Positions 52,198-60,275 of a DNA stretch of 64,000 bases are shown piece after piece. The notes under the pieces were generated by a model. It was not told the origin of the DNA. It saw only the letters and a program-made list of their open reading frames with translations, and made no database searches. How positions within the stretch are numbered: position 1 is the stretch's first letter; each line of letters starts with the position of its first letter. The stretch is from Opitutaceae bacterium. GTDB lineage: Bacteria > Verrucomicrobiota > Verrucomicrobiia > Opitutales > Opitutaceae. Both the position numbers and the translations under genes were made by a program. The stretch lies in assembly GCA_016794625.1 (NCBI GenBank), contig JAEUGY010000037.1, positions 186,001 through 250,000 on the forward strand, written 5' to 3'.

Positions 52198-53829
52198 CTA
52201 GTAGGAGAAGGATTCGCCGGGCAGTGCGGGGGTGGAGGCTGGGTCAACGCGGCGCTGCGTCGCCTGCTCATACGCGTAGGCGTAAGCAAGGAGACGGGGT
52301 TCGCTGTAGGCCGCTCCTAGGAACGAGATCGAAACAGGAAGCGTGCCGTGGGATACACCGGCAGGGACAATCACGTCGGGCAGCTGCGTGATGTTCGCGA
52401 TGTTGGTGATCGAGCCACCGAGGCGGGCACTGGTATCCATGGGCGACGAGTCAGCGATCTTCGCCGGCGGTTCGCCGCGAGTGCAGTAGACGATGCAGTC
52501 GAGCCGATGTTGGGTCATGACGCTCATCACGGCGTCACGGATCATGGCCATGCCGTGCTCCCGCGCGGAGCGGTAGAGCGCGTCCGTGGATTTCAGGCCC
52601 GTGTTCGAGGCGCGCAGCGCATGGTAGAGCCGCGCGTTGGGGGAGACACGGCCGCGCGGCTCCTTCAAGCCGTCGTGCAGCGCGATCATCTCGTCCAGCG
52701 ACTTCGGGTAGCCCGGTTTGAGGGTCGCCAGGTAGTGCCCGAGTTCTTCGCGAATATCCACCTGACGGATGATCTCGGAGACGCCCTGCCGTCCCTCCAT
52801 TACGACGGAAGGGTACCGCACGCTATCGATGATCACGGCCCCCTGGGCCTTCAGATCGGCGACCGCCTGGTTGAACGTGGCGTCGACCTCCTTGTCCTTG
52901 CCCAGCCCCTCGCGCAGGATGCCGATGCGGGCGCCGTTGAGCGCCTTCTTGTTTAGAAACTGGGTGTAGTCGGTGTAATAGAGTCCCACGCTCTTTTCCG
53001 TCAGGGCATCATCCGGATCGACTCCCGTCATGAAACCCAGGGAGAGGGCGACGTCGTAGACGGTGCGCGCCATCGGCCCGCCCGTGTCGAGCGAAAGTAC
53101 GCGGGGAATGATGCCCGCGCGCGAAAGCAAACCATTGGTCGGCTTGATGCCGGGGACACCATTGTAGGAGCAGGGACCACGAATCGAACCGCCCGTGTCG
53201 GTACCCAGACCGAGCGGAGCGAACCAGGAGGCAAGTCCGGCGCCCGTGGCGCCCGAGGAGCCAGCCGGGATGCGATCCAAGGCGTGGGGATTCTTGGTCT
53301 GACCCCAGAGAGAGCTGAAGCCGATGCCTCCTCCGGCCAGTTCGTCAAGATTGACCTTGGCCAGCACGATGGCACCCGCTTCGCGCAAGCGGCGGATCAT
53401 GTATCCGTCGCGTGGCGGCAGCGAACCGGCGAGATAGAAGGCTCCGCCCGTCGTCGGCAGATCAGCGGTGTCAAAGTTGTCCTTCACCAAGACCGGTATC
53501 CCGTGCAGCGGAGAACGCCGCCCGCGGGCGCGGTATTCGGCATCCAGCTCCCGCGCGGTCTCGAGTGCGCGGGGATTGAGGGTGATGACGGTATTGAGGG
53601 ACGGACCCTGCTGGTCGTAGGCCTGGATGCGTGCGAGGTACAGTTGGACCAGCTTTTCGTAGGAAAGCGCCTTCGCATCCACTGCGGCGTGGATGGCGGG
53701 AATGTCGGCCGAGGCGAGGTTGAAGGTTGCCGACCAAGCCGTGGAGACCCCTGCGCAGAGCAAGGTGACGAGAACGAAGCGGACCGGAAGACGGGCGAAG
53801 CCGCGACGGGCGGCGGAGGATGAGGTCAT
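52198..53829 (-). CDS. AS3: Sec-exported amidase-signature family hydrolase
   Basis: A 543-residue AS protein with a signal peptide (PVRFVLVTLLCAGVSTAWS). Triad: Lys116 (IPVLVKDNFDT), cis-Ser191 (AGSSGATG), Ser215 (GTDTGGSIRGPC). The N-terminal helix ASADIPAIHAAVDAKALSYE is a divergent form of the Sec-subgroup helix. It ends in TPALPGESFSY. ATG at 53829 is preferred; a GTG four codons upstream is possible and would bring the gene to within four bases of the AS2 stop. It is the third AS gene after the TonB receptor in the first unit. Confidence 0.94.
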   Translation of the reverse strand: MTSSSAARRGFARLPVRFVLVTLLCAGVSTAWSATFNLASADIPAIHAAVDAKALSYEKLVQLYLARIQAYDQQGPSLNTVITLNPRALETARELDAEYRARGRRSPLHGIPVLVKDNFDTADLPTTGGAFYLAGSLPPRDGYMIRRLREAGAIVLAKVNLDELAGGGIGFSSLWGQTKNPHALDRIPAGSSGATGAGLASWFAPLGLGTDTGGSIRGPCSYNGVPGIKPTNGLLSRAGIIPRVLSLDTGGPMARTVYDVALSLGFMTGVDPDDALTEKSVGLYYTDYTQFLNKKALNGARIGILREGLGKDKEVDATFNQAVADLKAQGAVIIDSVRYPSVVMEGRQGVSEIIRQVDIREELGHYLATLKPGYPKSLDEMIALHDGLKEPRGRVSPNARLYHALRASNTGLKSTDALYRSAREHGMAMIRDAVMSVMTQHRLDCIVYCTRGEPPAKIADSSPMDTSARLGGSITNIANITQLPDVIVPAGVSHGTLPVSISFLGAAYSEPRLLAYAYAYEQATQRRVDPASTPALPGESFSY

Positions 53830-53844
53830 GGGAGAGGACACAGG

Positions 53845-55398
53845 CTAGAGAACCGGGTGGGGGAACGGGCCGAAGGCGCGTTCGAGGTGCAGAGCGACGG
53901 CGAAGGCGACGTCCTCGCGCAGGGGGCGGCCGACGACCTGCAGCCCGAGCGGCAGTTTTTCCGGTGAGGTGCCGCCACGCAGCACGAGCGCGGGCCAGCC
54001 GGAGATGTTGTAGATGGCGGTGTAGCTCATGGAACCGTCGCGAGCCGACTGGATGCGCGGCGCAGGGCCGGCGTTGGCCGGGCAGAGGATGACGTCGTAG
54101 TTTTTGAACCAGGAGGTCATGGCGCGACGGTAGCGGTCCTGCTCCTGCAGCAGTGCGATCAGTTCGGCGGAGGTGCTGGCCGGAGCGCTGAACTTGAGGC
54201 TCGGTGCCACCGTCCGACTGCCGACTTTCTCGGCCAGTCGCTTCATCCACTGATTGCCATCGGCCTGACGCAGCCGGGTGCGCAACTCGACGGCTTCACG
54301 GTAGTGCGGATGCAGATCCTCTCGCACCGTGGCGCCAAGGGCCGCGAGGGAATCGGCCGCCCGCTTCACCATGGCCTGCGTCTCGGCGGTTGGGGCAGAG
54401 ACTCCGTTGCTCAGATAGAATGCCACGCGCAGTTTGGAGAGATCGACGGCCGCTGGCTCGAGGAATGGGGCGGGCAGAATGGCCGCGTCCTTGCCGTCCG
54501 GCCCTGAGATGACGCGGGTGACCAGGACAAGATCTTCCACCCTGCGGGCGAGAGGTCCGACCTGCTGGTAGGCGTCGAAGATGCCACCGTAGTCGACAAT
54601 GTGACCGGTGCGCGGCACGCGCCCGGTTGACGGCTTGATCCCGGCGACACCGTTGGCATGCGCCGGACCGCGGATGGAACCGCCGAAGTCGGAGCCGATG
54701 TCGAAGGCCGCGCCACCTGCCGCCACAATCGAACCAGCGCCGCCGGAAGAACCGGCGGAGCTGTGCAGCGGATTGTGCGGATTCCGAGTGACGCCATAGA
54801 TCAGGTTCCAGGTCGAAGTGATGCCATCGACTCCCGAAAGCGTGAATTCGGGGGTATTGGTCTTGCCGAGGAGGATGGCACCTGCGGCGCGGGCCCGGGC
54901 GACCGCAGTGGCGTCCGCGGCGGGTACATAGTCGATCCGGCCGAGCGTTCCCCCGGTGGAGACCACTCCGGCGGTATCGAGCAAGTCCTTGATCGTCATC
55001 GGTACGCCGTGCAGCGGACCCAGGGTTCGGCCGGAGGCGACCGCGTCGTCGGCGGCCTTGGCCTCGGCCAGAGCGCGATCAAAGCAGGTCTTGACCACGG
55101 CATTGAGGGTGGGATTGACCGCCTGGATCCTTTGGATGTAGGCGCGGGTTGCTTCCGTCGAGGAGACCTTCTTTTCTCGAATCAACTGCGCCAGCCGCGA
55201 GGCGGACATCCAGATGATCTCAGTCGAAGTGTCGTCGGAGGTGGCGGGAGCGGCCGCGCGAGCGGATGAACCCACAGCGAGCGTTCCCAGCAACGAGCCG
55301 GCGGCGCCGAGGCCGGCGCTGCGCAGAAAGCCGCGGCGACTGGGCCGGACGGACGCGCCGCGCGAGGCGGAAGAGAGGGGCAGGGAGGAGGAATTCAT
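53845..55398 (-). CDS. AS2: Tat-exported amidase-signature family hydrolase
   Basis: A 517-residue AS enzyme with a twin-arginine signal (RPSRRGFLRSAGLGAAGSLL). Triad Lys137 (VPMTIKDLLDT), cis-Ser217 (AGSSGGAG), Ser241 (IGSDFGGSIRGPA). Highly similar in order and motif detail to AS9, including the same positions for cis-Ser and Ser. The start is 18 bases after the AS1 stop. Tat export implies folding in the cytoplasm before transport. AS enzymes need no cofactor, so Tat use here is notable rather than required. Confidence 0.95.
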   Translation of the reverse strand: MNSSSLPLSSASRGASVRPSRRGFLRSAGLGAAGSLLGTLAVGSSARAAAPATSDDTSTEIIWMSASRLAQLIREKKVSSTEATRAYIQRIQAVNPTLNAVVKTCFDRALAEAKAADDAVASGRTLGPLHGVPMTIKDLLDTAGVVSTGGTLGRIDYVPAADATAVARARAAGAILLGKTNTPEFTLSGVDGITSTWNLIYGVTRNPHNPLHSSAGSSGGAGSIVAAGGAAFDIGSDFGGSIRGPAHANGVAGIKPSTGRVPRTGHIVDYGGIFDAYQQVGPLARRVEDLVLVTRVISGPDGKDAAILPAPFLEPAAVDLSKLRVAFYLSNGVSAPTAETQAMVKRAADSLAALGATVREDLHPHYREAVELRTRLRQADGNQWMKRLAEKVGSRTVAPSLKFSAPASTSAELIALLQEQDRYRRAMTSWFKNYDVILCPANAGPAPRIQSARDGSMSYTAIYNISGWPALVLRGGTSPEKLPLGLQVVGRPLREDVAFAVALHLERAFGPFPHPVL

Positions 55399-55416
55399 GG
55401 CGAGGGTGGACGCGGC

Positions 55417-56949
55417 CTAGAGCACGGGGGGGCGATAGCCGAAGCCCGGTTGGGCCTCGAGATGACGGGCGACGGCGAGCACAACGTCGTCGCGCCACGG
55501 CTTGCCGACGATCTGCACCCCGATGGGCAGGCCATCCGGGGACATGCCTCCGCGCAGGACCGCGGCCGGCCAGCCAGTGATGTTGTAGATCTGGGTATAG
55601 CCTCCGCCCACGGGTGCGCCCGGAGTCTCCGGACGATCGAGCGCGGTGGCGGGGGTGGCGCCGGTCGGACAGAGGATCACGTCGTAACTGTCCATCCATG
55701 ACAGCAGCCTGCTGCGCAGCGCGTCCTGACGTTCGGCGAGGCGCGTGAACTGGTCGGCCGCCAGAGTCTTGCCCGTGATGCGGCGTACAATGCCCGGTGA
55801 GGCGGTGCGGGTGCCGGCCTCGTCGAGCATGCGCTGGAACCAGGCGCCTCCGTCCGCGCCGACATACGCGCTGCGGATCTCCTGACCTTCGGCGTCACCG
55901 CCGTGAAACGCCTCGGTCACCGATGCCACCGCCGGGGCGAGTGCCTGGGCGGCGTTCTTCACGGCGGCGATCGTCTCGGCGCTTGGAGTTGAGACGGCAT
56001 TGGAGGTATAGAAGGCGACCCGGAGACCCTTCAACGACACCGCAGAGGATGCTCCCAGGGGAATGGGGAGAATCACCGGATCCTCGAAATCCGGTCCGGC
56101 GATGAGCGAGAGAATCAACTCCAGATCCTCCACCCGGCGCGCCAGCGGCCCCAGTTGCTGATAGCTGTCGAACGGCCCGCCGTAGCCCGGCAAATGTCCC
56201 GTGCGTGGTACGCGACCGGTGGTCGGTTTGATTCCGGCAATGCCATTCATGTGGGCCGGGCCCCGGATGGAGCCACCGAAGTCCGAGCCAATGTCGAAGG
56301 ACGAGCCACCGGCGGCGACGATGGCGCCGGCGCCGCCCGAAGAACCGCTCGGTGAATATCCCGCCTTGTACGGATTGTAGGTCTGGCCGAAAACCAGGTT
56401 GTAGGTGCCGAGGCCACCACCGCCGAGCGTGAACTCCGGTGTATTGGTCTTTCCGATGAGAATGGCGCCGGCGGCGCGCACCCGGGCCACCGCGGTGGCG
56501 TCCGTGCCCGGGACGTGCCCTTTCCGCCCGAGCGTGCCGGCGGTTGAGATGACTCCGGCGGTTTCCAGGGAATCCTTGATCGTGAAGGGCACCCCGTGCA
56601 GCGGTCCAAGCGATCGACCTCGGGCGAGGGCGGCGTCGGCGGCGGCCGCTTCGGCGAGGGCTCGCTCGGTGACCAGGGTCACCACTGCGTTGATCTTTGG
56701 GTTGACGGCGGCGATGCGGGCCAGCTGGGCCTGCACGGCTTCCACCGAGGACAGTTTCTTGGTCCGGATCAGCTCGGCCAGCTTCGTGGCAGAAGCGTAG
56801 AGCGGATCGGAGGAAGAGTCGGTGGAGGTGACGGAGGAGCTGGATTCGGCGCGGGAGCGAAGTCCGGCGAGGGAGACTAGGGCCGCTGTCCCGCCCAGAT
56901 GGGCGAGAAACCGGCGGCGCGAGGGGGGCGAAGCGGGCGATGAGCGCAT
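55417..56949 (-). CDS. AS1: Tat-exported amidase-signature family hydrolase
   Basis: A 510-residue AS enzyme, first amidase gene after the TonB receptor. Twin-arginine signal (PSRRRFLAHLGGTAALVSLA) is followed by a Ser-rich linker (about residues 35-48). Triad: Lys125 (VPFTIKDSLET), cis-Ser203 (SGSSGGAG), Ser227 (IGSDFGGSIRGPA). It shares NPYKAGY and flanking residues with AS8. ATG at 56949 was chosen because it begins the Tat signal 98 bases after the receptor stop. No Shine-Dalgarno motif is present. Family substrates range from small amides to acylated peptides and cyclic oligoamides, so specificity is open. Confidence 0.95.
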   Translation of the reverse strand: MRSSPASPPSRRRFLAHLGGTAALVSLAGLRSRAESSSSVTSTDSSSDPLYASATKLAELIRTKKLSSVEAVQAQLARIAAVNPKINAVVTLVTERALAEAAAADAALARGRSLGPLHGVPFTIKDSLETAGVISTAGTLGRKGHVPGTDATAVARVRAAGAILIGKTNTPEFTLGGGGLGTYNLVFGQTYNPYKAGYSPSGSSGGAGAIVAAGGSSFDIGSDFGGSIRGPAHMNGIAGIKPTTGRVPRTGHLPGYGGPFDSYQQLGPLARRVEDLELILSLIAGPDFEDPVILPIPLGASSAVSLKGLRVAFYTSNAVSTPSAETIAAVKNAAQALAPAVASVTEAFHGGDAEGQEIRSAYVGADGGAWFQRMLDEAGTRTASPGIVRRITGKTLAADQFTRLAERQDALRSRLLSWMDSYDVILCPTGATPATALDRPETPGAPVGGGYTQIYNITGWPAAVLRGGMSPDGLPIGVQIVGKPWRDDVVLAVARHLEAQPGFGYRPPVL

Positions 56950-57047
56950 GGAGGGACAGGCACGGTGAAACCGTGCGGCAAACGTGAACGGAACGGGGAA
57001 CGCAGAAACCAAACCGCCGCCGGGCGCAGCCGGCGGCGGTGGTGTGA

Positions 57048-59789
57048 TCAGAAGCGGTACGTGATCGTGGAGTCGAAGGTGCGCGGCAGGCGCGCCGCGA
57101 CCGAGTTGAACGATCCACCGTTGAAGTACAACTTGTCGAAGACGTTGAGGATGTTCAAACGTCCCTCCCAGTTCTTGTACGTGTAGGCGATACCGGCGTC
57201 GAACACGTAGACCGGCTTGACGATGACCGTCTTCAGACGGTCGGCGGCGAAGTTGCCCTGGTAGTAGGCCGTGGCCCGGATCGAGATGCCGTTCTTGAAC
57301 GTGTAGATCGGCGTCAGGTTGACGATCGTATCGGGAATCGCATTGACTTCATCGTAGTCCGTGACTCCGGCGGGGATGTTGGTCGAGATGATGCCGCCCC
57401 AGCCGAAGGCCTCGGCCGGGATGACGACCTTGCCCGTTGCGTCGACCACGTCAGGATACCCGAGGAACCGGGCATTGGTGTTCACGTTGCCCGAACTCAC
57501 CAGATTCACCGTCTTGGAGCTGCTCATGCCCGCGGTGAGACTGAAGCGGCGGCTTGGCGACCAACGCAGCTCACCCTCGATGCCGCGCCCCCGCGTAGCC
57601 CCGATGACACCCGCGCCGTCGTTTGGATCGAAGTTGTTGCGCGTCTGATCATAGGCGGCGACGGCGAAGAAGAGTTTTCCGCCGTAGTACGAACCCTTGA
57701 TGCCGACTTCGCGCAGCTGGGATTCGCCAATCGGACCGCGGCGGACATTGGCCACCGGGATGCCTCCCGTCGAAGCGTCGCCAATGGGCGCGGATTGGAC
57801 GGCATACGTGAAGTAGGGTTTCAGACCCCGGATCAGCTCGAAGCTGGCGCTTCCCGAGTAGGACCAGCCGAAGTCGTTGGACTTGGCGTAGTCGGCGTAC
57901 CCCTTAAAGGCGGGATTGGTGCTGGCGACCGTGAGGCTTCCGTTGCCGTTGCGATTGAAGACACCGGCGGGCACGTAGGCCTCGCTATCAATGCTGTCGC
58001 CCCGGCCGCCGACCATCAGATTGAACTTCTTGAAGAGCGTGATGTCGGCGAGAAGCCCGAAGCCCCACTGCAGGTAGTTTGACTGCTGGAACTGGGAGAG
58101 GGCGCTGCCTTCGAAGCCGGAGTTCTTGGTGAAGGCACTGAACGTGTCGTTCGGGGTGAACCCGGACATCAGACTGCGTCGGAAGTCATAGTCCACCGTG
58201 TTATCGGTCCGCCGGCCACCGTCGTAGTAGACTCCGTTCACCGAACCGAGAGTGGCGGCTTCCAGCCAGTCCCACTTCGGATGCCACGTCTTTACGACCG
58301 TGATCTTGTCCTCAATTTGGAAGATATTCTGGAATTGCGAGAACGGATTGCGGCCGGTCTTCTCCTGGTCCTGCGTATCCAAGAGGAACTGATTCTTGTA
58401 GGTCAGGTCCTCGTTCGTGTCGTTGACCAGGTCGAAGAAGAAGGTGTAAATGTAGGCCTCGTAGTAGTCTTCACCAAAGCTCCGACGGTAGTCGAACGGC
58501 ACCTGCTGCCAGGTCCCCAGCTTCGGGTCGAAGGCGGGCGGCATGTAGAAGGCCTGCTTGGCGACCGCGGTGTTGGGCAGCCCCGTGGCGAGGACCGGAT
58601 ATACTCCAAGCTGCAGCCCCTGCCGTTGCACGGCGGTCCCGCCCACCTGGGTGGGCGCCGTGTCGAGGTAGCCGGCCTGGAACTGGGCGACCGTAATGGT
58701 GCCCCCGTTGACCGGTCCGCCCTGCCAGGGGAAGCGCCGGTTGAGCGGGGCGTTGACCTGACCCACGTAGTTGCGCGAGGCGCCGATGTTGCCCGCGGCG
58801 GTCGAGGCGCCGCCTCGACCCTGGGGGATGCCCCCAAAGTAGGAATTGAAGATCTCCGTGTCGGAAATGCGACTGTCCCCGTTGCTGTCGAGGTTATAGG
58901 AGAAGGTGCCGTCCCAGTAGCGCCCCGTGTTGACGAAATCCTGGGTGGTGCGGTTAACGCCGCCCGGGAGACCGCCGTAGGAGTACTGTGAGACCGCGCC
59001 GGTTTCCAGGCGCCAGTTCTTCGTTAGATCCAGTGTCAGCGTGGCTTGGATGATCTTGTGCCGATCATGCGGAGAGATCGAGTAGTAGCTGTCGCTGTCT
59101 TCATAGTAGCCGAAGACCTGATAGCCGCCGTTACGGCCGGCGATCTTGACCGGCCCCCCGACGTCCGTGGTCACGATGTTCTTTCCGTAGGAGCCGAAGG
59201 TGTAGCTGACCTCGCCCGTCGGCCGATCGAGGTATTTCCCGGTCTTCTCCAGGCGGGCCGTCTTCGGGTTGAAGTTCAGGTAGCCGCCGATGCGGCCCAG
59301 GCCGTAGATGGGCGAGGGGGGGCCACGGACGATTTCGATCGAGTCATTGGCGGCGAAAATCGTCCGGTAGTTGCCCTGCGGATCAATCCGCCGCATACCG
59401 CGGAAATAGAAGTCCGATGTCTGGTTCCGGACGGAGACATTGCCCTGGAGACCGAAGCGGAAATTCGAGAACGTGGACGGTGCGATCCGGGCGATGTCCT
59501 CCGAATTGCGAATCGCGAGCGTCTTGATGAACTCGGAGCTGATGTTGGTCGCCGAGCGGGGAGTATCGTACAAGCTCCGGTTCAGGCCGAGAATGGAGCT
59601 CGTCGGCTGATTCGGGACAATACGGTTGGGATCGTCCTTGTTTTCTTCGGCGATGAACTTCTCGAGTGTGATGACCGGTTCATCGGATTTCTTGGCGGCC
59701 TCCCCCGGCGTGGCCACCTGGCCGGAGGCAGCCAAAGGCAGGAAGGACGCTAGGCTTACGAGCGTGCTGAGAGACTTAACTTTTCGCAT
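57048..59789 (-). CDS. TonB-dependent receptor heading the amidase cluster
   Basis: A 913-residue outer-membrane receptor. Signal peptide (LVSLASFLPLAASGQ), TonB-box-like EPVITLEKFIAEEN, plug domain (about 60-190; LNRSLYDTPRSATNISSEFI, VSVRNQTSDFYFRGMRR, NDSIEIVRGPPSPIYGLGRI, GGYLNFNPKTAR) and a barrel finishing with the outer-membrane signature phenylalanine (TFDSTITYRF). The plug resembles siderophore-type (FhuA/FecA-like) receptors common in Opitutaceae. As the first gene before seven exported amidases and two asparaginase homologues, its likely cargo is an amide-containing oligomer or its breakdown product, though metal chelates remain possible. Upstream are the shared element (59820-59852) and a palindrome (59903-59922). 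Confidence 0.94.
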   Translation of the reverse strand: MRKVKSLSTLVSLASFLPLAASGQVATPGEAAKKSDEPVITLEKFIAEENKDDPNRIVPNQPTSSILGLNRSLYDTPRSATNISSEFIKTLAIRNSEDIARIAPSTFSNFRFGLQGNVSVRNQTSDFYFRGMRRIDPQGNYRTIFAANDSIEIVRGPPSPIYGLGRIGGYLNFNPKTARLEKTGKYLDRPTGEVSYTFGSYGKNIVTTDVGGPVKIAGRNGGYQVFGYYEDSDSYYSISPHDRHKIIQATLTLDLTKNWRLETGAVSQYSYGGLPGGVNRTTQDFVNTGRYWDGTFSYNLDSNGDSRISDTEIFNSYFGGIPQGRGGASTAAGNIGASRNYVGQVNAPLNRRFPWQGGPVNGGTITVAQFQAGYLDTAPTQVGGTAVQRQGLQLGVYPVLATGLPNTAVAKQAFYMPPAFDPKLGTWQQVPFDYRRSFGEDYYEAYIYTFFFDLVNDTNEDLTYKNQFLLDTQDQEKTGRNPFSQFQNIFQIEDKITVVKTWHPKWDWLEAATLGSVNGVYYDGGRRTDNTVDYDFRRSLMSGFTPNDTFSAFTKNSGFEGSALSQFQQSNYLQWGFGLLADITLFKKFNLMVGGRGDSIDSEAYVPAGVFNRNGNGSLTVASTNPAFKGYADYAKSNDFGWSYSGSASFELIRGLKPYFTYAVQSAPIGDASTGGIPVANVRRGPIGESQLREVGIKGSYYGGKLFFAVAAYDQTRNNFDPNDGAGVIGATRGRGIEGELRWSPSRRFSLTAGMSSSKTVNLVSSGNVNTNARFLGYPDVVDATGKVVIPAEAFGWGGIISTNIPAGVTDYDEVNAIPDTIVNLTPIYTFKNGISIRATAYYQGNFAADRLKTVIVKPVYVFDAGIAYTYKNWEGRLNILNVFDKLYFNGGSFNSVAARLPRTFDSTITYRF

Positions 59790-59819
59790 GAACAGTCCAT
59801 GGTTTACGGTTGTCGGAGC

Positions 59820-59852
59820 TGAGTGATTGGCGATTCCCTACTTAGCACAGCC
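59820..59852 (-). promoter_or_regulatory. Shared upstream element, copy at the TonB receptor unit
   Basis: Plus-strand TGAGTGATTGGCG, 9 bases, TTAGCACAGCC. The matching blocks occur upstream of AS8 at 43274-43305 in the same orientation. Here it ends 31 bases before the receptor start codon. On the transcribed strand TGTGCTAAGT could serve as an extended -10, followed by the strictly conserved CGCCAATCACTCA. Confidence 0.6.
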
Positions 59853-59902
59853 GGTGCCATGAGTTGCAGGCCGAGGGGGCTATGAAAAACTTTCTTTGCG
59901 GT

Positions 59903-59922
59903 AAGTGAGTTACTACTCACTT
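59903..59922. promoter_or_regulatory. Palindromic operator candidate for the adjacent TetR-type regulator
   Basis: Perfect 8-bp arms AAGTGAGT-TACT-ACTCACTT, a layout typical of TetR/AcrR operators. It is 114 bases upstream of the TonB receptor start codon and is separated from the TetR gene (60276-61001) only by repeats. Assignment to this regulator is inference from position and symmetry. Confidence 0.55.
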
Positions 59923-60011
59923 GACAGCCGGATTCCAGTGGCTCCTAGCGCGACGCGCCTGCACCGCAGAGCGGTGAAGAGGAAAATCGAAGCGTGGAGC
60001 GTGAAAAACCA

Positions 60012-60222
60012 GGCGTGGCCGCGAGGGCCAGCCCTACAATGGGAGCGGGAACGCTGAATGCTTTACTTCAGACGCAGAAGTGTCCCGGGACATTTCCTAG
60101 CATTCGAACTTCACTCTTCGCCCTTCACGCTTTACCGCGCATCGCGGTGCCGGTGTGGCCGCGAGGGCCAGCCCTTCGACGGGCTCACGGCTTAGACGTG
60201 GCCGCGAGGGCCAGCCCGACAA
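60012..60222 (+). repeat. Three direct copies of the GAGGGCCAGCCC-type element
   Basis: Copies at 60012-60040 (GGCGTGGCCGCGAGGGCCAG then CCCTACAATG), about 60152-60176 (GTGTGGCCGCGAGGGCCAGC) and 60195-60222 (GACGTGGCCGCGAGGGCCAG then CCCGACAATG). All are in the same orientation, unlike the mixed clusters at 13511-13620 and 31407-31524. The first and third are each followed by GGG(A/T)GCGGGAACGCTGA, so the repeat unit extends to about 45 bases. Confidence 0.75.
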
Positions 60223-60275
60223 TGGGTGCGGGAACGCTGAGCGCGGAACGACCGAAGGGCGACGTTCGCGCTGGA

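Larger units (their letters stand above)
59790..60275. other. Regulatory and repeat-bearing spacer between receptor and TetR gene
   Basis: These 486 bases carry no supported gene. Nearest the receptor are the shared 33-base element (59820-59852) and a palindromic operator candidate (59903-59922). Further on are three GAGGGCCAGCCC-type repeats (60012-60222) interleaved with CTTCACTCTTCGCCCTTCAC-type runs. Confidence 0.6.

Noticed and set aside
38285..56949. Assignment of the AS genes as gatA (Glu-tRNA amidotransferase subunit A)
   Set aside because: All carry export signals, they are multicopy, and no gatB or gatC lies nearby.
60081..60092. Palindrome TGTCCCGGGACA
   Set aside because: Short GC-rich self-complementary string inside repeat DNA with no second copy noticed; chance is likely in this composition.
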